From IMG/VR virus record IMGVR_UViG_3300010391_000188, positions 1 through 43,386 of that record: a stretch of DNA of 43,386 bases, one strand, 5' to 3'. A program made the translations under genes and the position numbers. Position 1 is the stretch's first letter, and every line of letters starts with the position of its first letter. Shown here piece after piece: positions 1-6,738 of the stretch. The notes beneath the pieces were generated by a model. The model had not been told where the DNA came from. It did not search any database and saw only the letters and a list, made by a program, of their open reading frames with translations. The DNA is from a virus.

Positions 1-180
1 AGAAAAAATAATTGATAATACACGTGAACAATATAGAATTAATCATTTCAAGTAAGTGGACAACCGTTGTCCGTTTTGGTGGGAATGACGTGTAAGCAAG
101 TGGGTTTGTAAATGGGCTATTTGCAGTAAATACCATACTTTAACAACAGAATCAACGGTGTAATAACGGATTGTTTAACA
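1..180. other. Non-coding arm left of attP, with an inverted repeat
   Basis: No gene of its own is seen here. Positions 1-15 may be the last codons of the large gene that runs off the right end of the window. A perfect 7-bp inverted repeat with a one-base centre, GGACAACCGTTGTCC, lies at 58-72. The stretch is AT-rich and next to the attachment core, so it is where integrase arm-type or excisionase sites would be expected. That role is inferred from position only. Confidence 0.4.
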
Positions 181-225
181 TTCCCAAGCTTGGTGTCGCG
201 GGTTCGAACCCCGTCGCCCGCTCCA
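181..225 (+). other. attP: Phage attachment site attP core: 3' half of tRNA-Gly(CCC)
   Basis: Read as a tRNA, 181-187 is an anticodon loop TTCCCAA (anticodon CCC), 188-192 is the 3' anticodon strand, and 198-214 is a T arm (GCGGG, TTCGAAC, CCCGT). Positions 215-221 are the 3' acceptor strand CGCCCGC, then T and CCA. A U discriminator and this acceptor strand fit tRNA-Gly. The bases before 181 (taaca) cannot pair with GCTTG and no D arm is present, so this is not a working tRNA. Tyrosine integrases often use the 3' part of a tRNA from the anticodon loop onward as the crossover core, so that insertion rebuilds the host tRNA. Confidence 0.85.
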
Positions 226-233
226 AATAAATC

Positions 234-267
234 AAAGGGTTACGGTTCAGGCCGCAACCCTTTTTTC
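234..267 (+). terminator. Intrinsic terminator between attP and int
   Basis: AAGGGTT (235-241) pairs with AACCCTT, with an inner CGG/CCG pair and loop TTCAGG, followed by six T residues at 261-266. It would end rightward transcription coming from the tRNA side. It abuts the integrase stop codon at 268-270, so it may also help end the leftward transcript, although the T run on that strand is poor. Confidence 0.7.
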
Positions 268-1494
268 TTAGGGTCGTCCAAAAGGTTGTCCATACATCTC
301 CGAAAACGCGCTCCCCTCGTCCCCTTTTGGCATATACTTTGCGTACCTCTCGAATATCATGTTTACGTTGACATGCCCCATCTGATTAGCCACCCACAGG
401 GGCCGCTCGCCTGCCAACAACATTAAACTTGCGTAGGTATGCCGGGACTGATAGACCCCGCGCCTTTGCAACCCTACACGCTCAAGAGCCGGATACCAGA
501 CCCGTTCCCGGATATTCCGGTTCTCCCACATACCACCCTCATTATTTGAAAAGACATAAGGACCCATAAGACCCGGTTCATAGTTTTGGAGGTCAAGTAG
601 ATGCTCTTTCCAGTAGCCCCGCGCGTTCTTACGCTTAACCATCCTTGCCATGCAGTAACCCGCCATAAGCTCCAGGAGCGCATTTCTGGCCGGGGGGAGT
701 ATCAGAACATCCCTTATGCTGGACTTATTCTTTGGAGGGCCTACACGAGAGCGCACGACGGCTTCCTTGACCTGAATGTAGCCTGTATCAAGACGGACAT
801 TAGACCACCGCAGAGCCAGCAGCTCGCTTGTCCGCAACCCGGAAAAACAGGCGACCTCGAGGAATAACCGCCAGTACCAGGGCAGGGCGAGCTTGAATAC
901 TTCTATCTCTTTCAGGGAAAACGGATATATCTCCGGCATGGGCGTACCTTTGCCACGCCGTACCCGGACGGTAGTAATCGGGTCCCGGTCGATTATATCA
1001 TCCTCCAGAGCTTCATTAATCACGCCCCGGATCGGTTTGAATATAGCTTTTATCCGGTTACTGGACATGCCGACCAGGGCGGCGCGCAACCTCTTGATTT
1101 CAGCCTTGCCTATTTCCGATAGCGGGATATGCCCGATAATGGGGTAGACCTGATTTTGCAGGATGTTGGCATAGTCTTCATGAGTGGACGGACTGAGGCC
1201 GTCTGTTTTGTCGGGGGCATTGGCTATTAACCAGATGTCGGCATACTCCCGGAAAGTCTGGCTTGATTTTTTATCGGTCTTCTCGAAAAGGTGTATCCGG
1301 TTTCCATGCGGAAACCGCTTGGCATAGTCGAACTCGCCCGCCGCGATCTCCGCGTCTATCAGGCGCATGTACTTTTCGGCTTTGACGCGGTTTACGGGTA
1401 TGTCTCTTAGACCCGTCCCTTCCCGGTACCTCCTGCCGTTATAACGAAAATCAAAATAGAGGCATTCATGCTGATTGACTGAAACTACTCCCAT
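268..1494 (-). CDS. int: Tyrosine-family integrase
   Basis: Site-specific recombinase that would integrate the phage at the tRNA-Gly gene. Of 408 residues, about 1-60 look like an arm-type DNA-binding domain and 80-170 like the SAM-like core-binding domain. The catalytic domain follows, with Arg221 (GLRTSELLAL), a Lys near 255-257, Arg351-His352 in YQSRHTYASL, His374 in QMGH and nucleophile Tyr384 in ERYAKY. The first position of the usual HxxR box is Tyr348, which is seen in many phage integrases of this subgroup. The start is ATG with AAGGA four bases upstream inside the previous gene, whose end it overlaps by 10 bases. Its 3' end lies 43 bp from attP, the normal arrangement. Confidence 0.93.
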   Translation of the reverse strand: MGVVSVNQHECLYFDFRYNGRRYREGTGLRDIPVNRVKAEKYMRLIDAEIAAGEFDYAKRFPHGNRIHLFEKTDKKSSQTFREYADIWLIANAPDKTDGLSPSTHEDYANILQNQVYPIIGHIPLSEIGKAEIKRLRAALVGMSSNRIKAIFKPIRGVINEALEDDIIDRDPITTVRVRRGKGTPMPEIYPFSLKEIEVFKLALPWYWRLFLEVACFSGLRTSELLALRWSNVRLDTGYIQVKEAVVRSRVGPPKNKSSIRDVLILPPARNALLELMAGYCMARMVKRKNARGYWKEHLLDLQNYEPGLMGPYVFSNNEGGMWENRNIRERVWYPALERVGLQRRGVYQSRHTYASLMLLAGERPLWVANQMGHVNVNMIFERYAKYMPKGDEGSAFSEMYGQPFGRP

Positions 1495-1769
1495 ACGTCC
1501 TTAGCCTTGGCTTCTTCAATCGTTTGCCATTGCAAGTTCTGGACTTCATCTTTGCCGCCCCTTTTCAACGGAATAATGTGGTCAACTACATAGCCTTTCA
1601 AACCTCTCTTGAATCCTGACTTGCGCATGAACTCACGTTTGACGGCGTATGAGCGCTTAATGCGCCCGTTCGCGTCCCTAGGGATGTTCTCGACCTTGTG
1701 GCGGCCAGCGAAAACGGGAGCGCAAAGAAGGGATAAAACGAGGGCGTGGGCGAGGATGAGACGGGTCAC
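1485..1769 (-). CDS. Small HNH nuclease-like protein with a Sec signal peptide
   Basis: The 94-residue product starts with a typical signal peptide: hydrophobic LILAHALVLSLLCAPVFA, then a likely cleavage before GRHK. The rest is basic and ends in an HNH-type core, VVDHIIPLKRGGKDEVQNLQ, in which the Asp-His pair and the downstream Asn match the metal-binding and structural residues of the HNH family, followed by a conserved-looking KD..E end. If active it would cut DNA in the periplasm or outside the cell. It overlaps int by 10 bases and the upstream membrane-protein gene by 4, so it is part of the leftward lysogeny operon. A role in blocking incoming DNA is possible but is inference. Confidence 0.75.
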   Translation of the reverse strand: MTRLILAHALVLSLLCAPVFAGRHKVENIPRDANGRIKRSYAVKREFMRKSGFKRGLKGYVVDHIIPLKRGGKDEVQNLQWQTIEEAKAKDVWE

Positions 1770-2125
1770 TGATTATCCTTGACGCTGTTGGTATCAATCC
1801 ATATTTGTTTCAAGAATTTAGGGCCTTCACTTAATAAACCTATTAAGCCAATGATTATTCCTCCCCAAAATACGCCAGTACTTATTCTGTCTTCCATATC
1901 AATTTTAGTTGAGAGCCAGTTGAGAAACCACAAATCTGCTCGAAAAAGTAAAGTACCAACTATACTCATCCCCAAGTACATAAATATTACAGGTATCTTA
2001 CATCGTTTTCTGAATATACCAATAACAGCAAAAACAATAGAAAATAAACCGGCCCAAGAAACGAAGAGAAATATCAAAGAGAAAAGTCCGAATATAAAAT
2101 TAATGAGCCAAGATATTAAAATCAT
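1766..2125 (-). CDS. Small integral membrane protein
   Basis: The 119-residue product has about three hydrophobic segments: residues 1-35, which may be two segments, about 44-62 and about 83-100. The C-terminal tail is polar (SVKDNQ). No family is recognised. A strong AAAGGAGG ribosome site precedes the ATG. The gene lies in the leftward int operon with 2158-2385, so it is probably expressed in the lysogen. Small phage membrane proteins in this position are often superinfection-exclusion or immunity proteins; that is inference from position only. Confidence 0.7.
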   Translation of the reverse strand: MILISWLINFIFGLFSLIFLFVSWAGLFSIVFAVIGIFRKRCKIPVIFMYLGMSIVGTLLFRADLWFLNWLSTKIDMEDRISTGVFWGGIIIGLIGLLSEGPKFLKQIWIDTNSVKDNQ

Positions 2126-2157
2126 AGAAACCCTCCTTTACACCGTCTGCAAAAATG

Positions 2158-2385
2158 TTACTGACTTGAGGCCGCCCATCGCCACGCAATAAGGGCAAGT
2201 TTAAAGATGATGTAAATGCCCGATAAAAGTATAATCCAATTGCTTATAGAAAGAGTCCATTCCCATACTCCTTCTTTGCAATCTATAAAGCTCCCTGGAC
2301 TTTCATTTTTTTCAATCTTCGCATCGCTTAAAACAGCGATACCCCCTGAAACAAAAAGGATAATTATTGCTATTATGATTTTCAA
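2158..2385 (-). CDS. Small two-segment membrane protein
   Basis: The 75-residue product has an N-terminal hydrophobic helix (residues 1-18), a polar loop with one Cys (Cys36) and a second hydrophobic helix at about 48-68. The start codon is TTG, chosen because AGGGGAGA lies just upstream and no ATG is available. It is the first gene after the repressor in the leftward direction, 33 bp before the next membrane-protein gene. No family was recognised. A lysogenic-conversion or exclusion role is possible but unproven. Confidence 0.6.
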   Translation of the reverse strand: MKIIIAIIILFVSGGIAVLSDAKIEKNESPGSFIDCKEGVWEWTLSISNWIILLSGIYIIFKLALIAWRWAASSQ

Positions 2386-2513
2386 ATGTCTCCCCTAAGC
2401 CTATTTTATCTTTACCATGAACTTCGGGCCTAACCTGTCCTTTAGGCCAGTATGGCTATTATTAGAAGCTATTAATGCTAGATAATCTTTTTTGGCTCGT
2501 ATTTTGCAATTCA
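2386..2513. other. Intergenic stretch with a 7-bp hairpin
   Basis: No gene is seen. GGCCTAA (2427-2433) and TTAGGCC (2442-2448) form a perfect stem with an 8-base loop. Neither strand has a good T run after it, so it is a weak terminator candidate for the repressor transcript or a small regulatory hairpin. Confidence 0.35.
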
Positions 2514-2969
2514 TTATTGGTTTTTTTTACCTGGCCGAAATGCGCCCTCAGTGCCGGTAGCTTTAAATTCTTCGGGCTGTTCTACGGGCATTAATCCGCC
2601 TATCATCTGTTCTATAAGAAGTTGTTGGGCTTTAGGGAGTACCATTAATTTAGCGGCTACACGGTAGGCGGCGTCTTCTTGGGTCAGTTGCTTGCCCTCT
2701 ATAGTGCAACCCTGGTCAGACGATTTTTCGAATACTTTTTTATCAAGGAAATCGGCGGTCGATACGCCAAGTTCGTCTCCTATACCAATAGCAACATCTA
2801 TGCCGAAGTTCCCCATAGAGCCAGATTCTACCTTGCTCATATAGTTCTCACTTTTACCAAGCGCGTTGTTTAAATCCTGCTGACGCTTGCCGACCCTCTT
2901 CCTGATAGATTGGATTCTCGAACCTATCTCTCTAAGGTCAATTTCTATATTTGGGAGCTTTTCTTTCAT
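2514..2969 (-). CDS. XRE-family repressor (CI-like regulator)
   Basis: The 151-residue product has an N-terminal helix-turn-helix of the XRE/Cro-CI type at about residues 12-75 (GSRIQSIRKRVGKRQQDLNN, then SENYMSKVESG). The C-terminal half carries no LexA/CI self-cleavage Ser-Lys signature that I can see, so induction may not work by RecA-stimulated cleavage. It is divergent from the early genes and faces an intergenic region with clear palindromes (2992-3057), the usual place for the lysogeny repressor. The tail is short, basic and Gly-rich. Confidence 0.8.
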   Translation of the reverse strand: MKEKLPNIEIDLREIGSRIQSIRKRVGKRQQDLNNALGKSENYMSKVESGSMGNFGIDVAIGIGDELGVSTADFLDKKVFEKSSDQGCTIEGKQLTQEDAAYRVAAKLMVLPKAQQLLIEQMIGGLMPVEQPEEFKATGTEGAFRPGKKNQ

Positions 2970-2981
2970 ATAACACTATTT

Positions 2982-3008
2982 TGTATACGAACTTGACGTA
3001 TATGTCAA
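2982..3008 (-). promoter_or_regulatory. Leftward promoter for the repressor (PRM-like)
   Basis: On the minus strand TTGACA lies at 3008-3003. A -10 TATACA is found at 2987-2982 with a 15-bp spacer, or TACAAA with a 17-bp spacer. The -35 box lies inside an 18-bp palindrome (2992-3009), so binding there would directly affect this promoter. Confidence 0.5.
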
Positions 3009-3009
3009 G
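2992..3009. promoter_or_regulatory. Palindromic operator candidate (CTTGAC / GTCAAG)
   Basis: CTTGAC at 2992-2997 is the exact inverted complement of GTCAAG at 3004-3009, separated by six bases. It overlaps the -35 element of the leftward promoter. This fits a dimeric HTH repressor binding its own control region. Confidence 0.5.
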
Positions 3010-3019
3010 CCTTTTTTTC

Positions 3020-3057
3020 TTATTCACACAATAAAGCATGTATAAAAGTGTGAATAA
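3020..3057. promoter_or_regulatory. Long-spaced inverted repeat, second operator candidate
   Basis: TTATTCACAC at 3020-3029 and GTGTGAATAA at 3048-3057 are a perfect 10-bp inverted repeat with 18 bases between. It differs in sequence from the 2992-3009 palindrome, so a second regulator, or two half-site pairs bound by one protein, is possible. It lies upstream of the rightward promoter at 3091-3119. Confidence 0.5.
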
Positions 3058-3090
3058 AGTATTTTCTATGCTTTTTAGTATTATTTTTTG

Positions 3091-3119
3091 TTGACACGCT
3101 ACAATATATGCAGTATAGT
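3091..3119 (+). promoter_or_regulatory. Rightward early promoter (PR-like)
   Basis: TTGACA at 3091-3096, a 17-bp spacer and TATAGT at 3114-3119 form a near-consensus sigma70 promoter. Transcription would start near 3126 and read into the HTH genes at 3168 and 3385. A possible 14-codon leader frame (ATG at 3142, stop at 3184-3186) overlaps the start of the first gene. Confidence 0.8.
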
Positions 3120-3167
3120 ATTAACTGTAAAAGGCAAGTTGATGAAAACTATTAAGCGAGGTATAAA

Positions 3168-3368
3168 TTGGACAAAGAATATTTGACCCCCAAAGATTTA
3201 TCAAATCTGTTCGGCATTAAAAAGCCAACCATCTACAAGCTCACAAAGGATATTCCCCATTATCAAATCGGAAACTCAATCCGTTACAAAAAAGAAGACG
3301 TTTCTAAATGGCTTGCAGAACAGAAGATTGAGCCCATTCCCGAACTCGACAAGAAGAAAGTATCCTAG
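3168..3368 (+). CDS. Excisionase-type HTH DNA-binding protein
   Basis: The 66-residue product matches the short MerR-like helix-turn-helix found in excisionases: YLTPKDLSNLFGIKKPTIYK, then a wing IGNSIRYKKEDVSKWLAEQK. This is the first gene after the rightward promoter, where Xis or Cro proteins usually sit. The start is TTG, chosen because GAGG lies 6-7 bases upstream and the HTH begins at once. It may direct excision at attP or regulate early transcription; both fit. Confidence 0.75.
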   Translation: MDKEYLTPKDLSNLFGIKKPTIYKLTKDIPHYQIGNSIRYKKEDVSKWLAEQKIEPIPELDKKKVS

Positions 3369-3384
3369 CACAGAGAGGTCAACG

Positions 3385-3630
3385 ATGGAAAGTCCATATT
3401 TCACTTTGGCGGAAGCGGCTGAGTACGGCAGATACCCTACACATGACGCACTTAGGCGCGATATGGAAAGGCGTCAATTAAAAAAGGGAATCCATTACTT
3501 CAACCTTGGCGGAAAACCCAAGGGTCCTATCAGATTTTATAAGGACAAATTCATTGCATGGCTGGAAGGCCGGGATACAGCCGCCGAGCCGGAAGCAATG
3601 GATTTTTCCAAGCAAGCGAACAGAGGGTAA
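3385..3630 (+). CDS. Second excisionase-like HTH protein
   Basis: The 81-residue product starts at ATG 3385 after AGAGAGG. It begins with an HTH-like segment (YFTLAEAAEYGRYPTHDALR) followed by a basic wing and RFYKDKFIAWLEGRD, the same fold pattern as the previous gene but more diverged. The two may be a Xis/Cro-like pair. A longer frame starting at 3313 overlaps the upstream gene and lacks a ribosome site, so it was not used. Confidence 0.6.
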   Translation: MESPYFTLAEAAEYGRYPTHDALRRDMERRQLKKGIHYFNLGGKPKGPIRFYKDKFIAWLEGRDTAAEPEAMDFSKQANRG

Positions 3631-3652
3631 CAATGATTCAAAGGAGGACAGC

Positions 3653-3745
3653 ATGCCCGCACCATTCCTAGACACGGTGACCATCCTTGGCGGACTAACC
3701 ATTTTCGGCCTGATAATTATTTACGTGGCGTGGAGGACAGCATAA
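3653..3745 (+). CDS. 30-residue single-pass membrane peptide
   Basis: ATG follows AAGGAGGACAGC, a very strong ribosome site. The product is almost entirely one hydrophobic helix (TVTILGGLTIFGLIIIYVAW) with a short charged end. Its stop overlaps the next start (TAATG), showing translational coupling. No family is known to me. Confidence 0.6.
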   Translation: MPAPFLDTVTILGGLTIFGLIIIYVAWRTA

Positions 3746-3948
3746 TGTCAATAAAGCGAGTGATTATTTGCGATGCTTGCGGTAGCACCACCTCAACAGA
3801 AGAATCGGCCTTTTCCGTGCTTGTCCAGCAGGCCGATAACGAAAAGAAAATTGCAATAACGAGAGGCATCGGTAATGGGCAGAACTCCCATGTTTGCGGG
3901 AGTGAGTGCCTACTGAAATTCATATCTACTAACCTTGTCTGCTTATAA
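3745..3948 (+). CDS. Small Cys-pair protein, putative zinc ribbon
   Basis: The 67-residue product has CDAC near the N-terminus (residues 9-12) and CGSEC near residues 51-55, together able to bind one zinc ion. Start ATG overlaps the preceding stop. It resembles small phage proteins with a degenerate zinc ribbon; function unknown. Confidence 0.6.
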   Translation: MSIKRVIICDACGSTTSTEESAFSVLVQQADNEKKIAITRGIGNGQNSHVCGSECLLKFISTNLVCL

Positions 3949-3964
3949 GGGAGGCGCGACTCAC

Positions 3965-4270
3965 ATGAGCGAGAAATTTACAAAGGGGAAATGGGTATTA
4001 GAAGGTTGGCTAATCGTCAAAGACGTTAAAACTCGCCGCCTCAGGACTTCAATCGCCATGATTGATGATAATGACACAACGTCAGAAACGGAACGTACCG
4101 CCAACGCCGCCCTGATAGCCGCCGCACCGGATATGTACGAGGCGCTAAAGGGCTTAATAGAAGAATACGAAAAATGCAAGGGCAGCGTACCAACCGACCT
4201 GAGCGATGAAATAAACATATTTTGCCGCGCCGCGCTCAAGCTTGCCCGAGGGGAGGCGCGCCTTGTATAA
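3965..4270 (+). CDS. Conserved small phage early protein
   Basis: The 101-residue product contains ERTANAALIAAAPDMYEALK, a pattern seen in a very widespread phage early protein of unknown function, followed by a helical tail. ATG at 3965 follows GGGAGGCG with a somewhat long gap. It overlaps the next gene's TTG start by 8 bases. Confidence 0.7.
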   Translation: MSEKFTKGKWVLEGWLIVKDVKTRRLRTSIAMIDDNDTTSETERTANAALIAAAPDMYEALKGLIEEYEKCKGSVPTDLSDEINIFCRAALKLARGEARLV

Positions 4271-4430
4271 CCCCCACGTCGCAAAGCGTTATGAGCTTCT
4301 GGACAAGAAGCGAAAGTCCCGCATAGATATTCTCCTATTTTTTGCCCTGATTAATTTATTCACCGGCGCTCTCGTTTGGCTATTCAGCACCACATTAACA
4401 GCAATCGTACCATATTTCATAAAGCACTAA
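4263..4430 (+). CDS. Small single-pass membrane protein
   Basis: The 55-residue product starts at TTG 4263, preceded by GGGAGG. A basic N-terminal 20 residues (YELLDKKRKSRID) is followed by a hydrophobic helix from ILLFFALINLF to about residue 50. The basic side would stay in the cytoplasm. Function unknown. Confidence 0.55.
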   Translation: MYNPHVAKRYELLDKKRKSRIDILLFFALINLFTGALVWLFSTTLTAIVPYFIKH

Positions 4431-4439
4431 GGAGGCCAA

Positions 4440-4673
4440 ATGCAGTTTTTCACCTGTAAAGAATGTGGAAACAGTCAGGCTCATCCCATCCCGTCCGTCG
4501 AACTTTCGGACGCGTATAAATCACAGGCCTTATTTGTTAGGCAACTCGTAGCCATAGTAGAGGCGAAAAAAGAAGATGAATACGTCAAAATGATTGATTT
4601 GATAGAGGAAGCCAATTTTTTTATTGAAGAGCATGATAACGCAGATAAGGCTTGCTCGGCGGCGGTGAGATAG
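4440..4673 (+). CDS. Small hypothetical protein with one CxxC
   Basis: The 77-residue product starts after AAGGAGG. It begins FFTCKECGNSQ, a single CxxC knuckle, followed by a helical acidic region and a late Cys. It is not recognised. The 73 bases that follow (4674-4746) hold no gene. Confidence 0.55.
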   Translation: MQFFTCKECGNSQAHPIPSVELSDAYKSQALFVRQLVAIVEAKKEDEYVKMIDLIEEANFFIEEHDNADKACSAAVR

Positions 4674-4746
4674 CCGTAGGACGGTGATTAACCACACGCG
4701 CACCATCTACGTTGCCGCCGAGCACTTAATTAACAAGGAGGGAAGT

Positions 4747-4854
4747 ATGGAAGAGATAGAAAGACTCGAAATAGACTTAGAGGAAGAAGTCCACGACTTG
4801 GCGCATATAAAAAGCGTGAAGTCAACCAGGGCGAAGGGGGAACGCGATGAGTGA
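4747..4854 (+). CDS. 35-residue acidic/helical peptide
   Basis: ATG at 4747 follows AAGGAGGG. The N-terminal half is rich in Glu and Leu (MEEIERLEIDLEEEV) and probably one amphipathic helix; the C-terminal half is basic. It overlaps the start of the Gp157-like gene by 8 bases, so it is likely translated and coupled. Unknown function. Confidence 0.5.
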   Translation: MEEIERLEIDLEEEVHDLAHIKSVKSTRAKGERDE

Positions 4855-5392
4855 AAAATTACCAAGCCTTTACCAGCTATCAGCCGACTATTCCGCCGCA
4901 GTGGAAATACTCTCGGATATGGACGCGGACGAGCAGACGGTGAAGGACACGCTTGAAGGCTTATCGGGACTGCTGGAAGTCAAGGCCGCAAACGTATTCA
5001 TGTTCATGCGCGATCTTGAAGGCCGCGCCAAAGCTTTCAGGGCGGAAGAGGCGCGGCTTGCCATATGCGGCGAGTTTATGGAGAAGCGGGCGGGGCAGAT
5101 AAAGGACTATCTCAAGAACGCTATGAAGGGCGCAGGGATAAAGAAAATAGAAGCCCCGAAAGATTACCCGGTATTCCGATACCTTGCCGTCAGGGACAAT
5201 CCCCCCGCCGTGGAGATAGACAACGAGGATGATGTGCCGGCTATATTTTTCCCGCCGCCGCCCCCGCCGAAGGAACCGGAACTAAAGCCGGACAAGAAAC
5301 GGCTCAAGGCGGCAATAGAGGCCGCTACCGAAAATGGAGGTTACATACCAGGAGCGCATATTACACAGGGTACACGATTAGAAATCAAATAG
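4847..5392 (+). CDS. Gp157-family phage protein
   Basis: The 181-residue product matches the siphovirus Gp157 family: N-terminal YQLSADYSAAVEILSDMDAD, a central helix (KAANVFMFMRDLEGRAKAFR), and EARLAICGEFMEKRAGQIKD followed by an amphipathic helix. In other phages this gene lies next to recombination genes, as here. An unusual polyproline run with Lys/Glu (residues about 136-150) sits before the last, basic segment. The molecular role of the family is unsettled. Confidence 0.8.
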   Translation: MSEKLPSLYQLSADYSAAVEILSDMDADEQTVKDTLEGLSGLLEVKAANVFMFMRDLEGRAKAFRAEEARLAICGEFMEKRAGQIKDYLKNAMKGAGIKKIEAPKDYPVFRYLAVRDNPPAVEIDNEDDVPAIFFPPPPPPKEPELKPDKKRLKAAIEAATENGGYIPGAHITQGTRLEIK

Positions 5393-5400
5393 GGGGATTT

Positions 5401-6363
5401 ATGGAGAACACAGTTTTGTCATTAAGAAACAACAATGAAATAACGGAGATTCCGCCGCTCACTTCGGCGCAGATACGGCAACAAGTCAACCTGATTCAAT
5501 CGGTTATGTCTGAGGTGATGAAAAAGGACGAACACTACGGCGTGATACCGGGTACGGGCGGCAAGCCGTCCCTTTTAAAACCCGGCGCGGAAAAACTGAT
5601 AATGACTTTTCGTCTCGTGCCGGATGTAGAGATCGAAGTTGTTGATATGCAGGGCGGACACCGCGAATATCGAATCAAAGTCAAGCTTTACGCTCAGAAC
5701 GGCAATTTTTTGGGTTCTGGTGTCGGCTCGTGTTCAACGATGGAGGGCAAGTACCGTTTCAGAACCGGGCCCGTTGAAATCACGGACAAGCCCGTGCCAC
5801 AGGAATATTGGACGAATCGAGACATATCGCTGATAGGTGGTAAAGGGTTCTCGACAAAAAAGAACGATACTGGAAAGTGGATGATAGCCATAGCGGGTGA
5901 AAAGGTCGAGCATGACAACCCCGCTGACTATTACAACACTTGCCTTAAGATGGCAAAGAAAAGGGCTCTGGTCGATGCTTGTCTTACCGTAACCGCCGCC
6001 TCTGATATCTTCACTCAGGATGTAGAGGAAATGGATTTTAACGAGAGGGGCGCGGCAGGTTTCGATGCGGCCACAGCCGAGAAAGACGCCTTACAGGACG
6101 AAACATACTGGGCGGCGGGGACGAGAAGTGCACAGCATGAAGGCAAAACATCAAAGACCATTACCGAAGGCCAAAGGAAGATGTTGTGGGCGAAGATGAA
6201 GGCAAAGAAGATGCCAGAAGATGAGTTTTACGGACTTCTACTTGAGCATGGGGCCGTGGAAGGCGAGGACAAAGTAAGCGTTGATAGCCTTCCGGCAACG
6301 AGCATGAATGCCGTCCTAAAGGACCTGGAAGCATGGATGCCGGAAGAAATACCGTTTGGCTGA
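5401..6363 (+). CDS. Putative single-strand annealing / recombination protein
   Basis: The 320-residue product contains MKKDEHYGVIPGTGGKPSLL followed by KPGAEKL (about residues 40-66), VGSCSTMEGKYRFR, a variable loop and NTCLKMAKKRALVDACLTVT near residues 180-200. This arrangement is that of a widespread phage family found next to Gp157 and, from context, thought to be a RecT/Erf/Rad52-like annealing protein. The last 80 residues (TITEGQRKMLWAKM onward) form a separate small helical domain. I place it in recombination on family pattern and context; the fold was not tested. Confidence 0.65.
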   Translation: MENTVLSLRNNNEITEIPPLTSAQIRQQVNLIQSVMSEVMKKDEHYGVIPGTGGKPSLLKPGAEKLIMTFRLVPDVEIEVVDMQGGHREYRIKVKLYAQNGNFLGSGVGSCSTMEGKYRFRTGPVEITDKPVPQEYWTNRDISLIGGKGFSTKKNDTGKWMIAIAGEKVEHDNPADYYNTCLKMAKKRALVDACLTVTAASDIFTQDVEEMDFNERGAAGFDAATAEKDALQDETYWAAGTRSAQHEGKTSKTITEGQRKMLWAKMKAKKMPEDEFYGLLLEHGAVEGEDKVSVDSLPATSMNAVLKDLEAWMPEEIPFG

Positions 6364-6370
6364 TAACAAA

Positions 6371-6470
6371 TCTTCTCCGGGCCGAAAGGGCGCGAGTCAA
6401 AAACCGGTCGGGCGTCGCCGGGGCCTCCTTAAGCGCGGAGTAGCTGACAACTGCTCCCCCGGAGAGAAGA
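6371..6470 (+). ncRNA. Structured untranslated region upstream of 6484
   Basis: This 120-base gap can fold. TCTCCGGG (6374-6381) pairs exactly with CCCGGAGA (6458-6465) and closes a roughly 75-base interior containing smaller hairpins, one pairing GGAGTAG with CTGCTCC around TGACAA. A good ribosome site (AAAGGAG) follows. No known riboswitch core was recognised, so it is a candidate cis-acting element only. Confidence 0.35.
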
Positions 6471-6483
6471 ACAAAGGAGAATA

Positions 6484-6738
6484 ATGACACAGGAGAGCGC
6501 GGTAGAAATATTGCACGAGATAGCCAGAGAAGTAGATGGCACTATAGACGATTGCTACTCAGGGCGGGGAATGTACGGTGCGACTTGCTATGGAATTATC
6601 GCCGTGGACGCTCTAGAGGTAATCAACCTTGCATCGGAGCAGGGAATAAAGGGCGCAAAAATGGCAAACCTGGGACGGAACACATTGGGACGGAACATAA
6701 TTATTTACTGGCCGAAGATAGAAGGGAGGGCCGCTTAA
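6484..6738 (+). CDS. Hypothetical protein, 84 residues
   Basis: Starts at ATG 6484 after AAAGGAG and ends in TAATG overlapping the next gene. The product is a mixed helix/strand protein with two Cys in ARLIDDCYSGRGMYGATCYG-like context (actual residues DDCYSGRGMYGATCYG). No family was recognised. It follows the structured region at 6371-6470, which may control its translation. Confidence 0.6.
   Translation: MTQESAVEILHEIAREVDGTIDDCYSGRGMYGATCYGIIAVDALEVINLASEQGIKGAKMANLGRNTLGRNIIIYWPKIEGRAA

Noticed and set aside
181-225. Functional tRNA-Gly gene
   Set aside because: No 5' acceptor strand, D arm or 5' anticodon strand is present; the bases before 181 do not pair. It is an attachment core.
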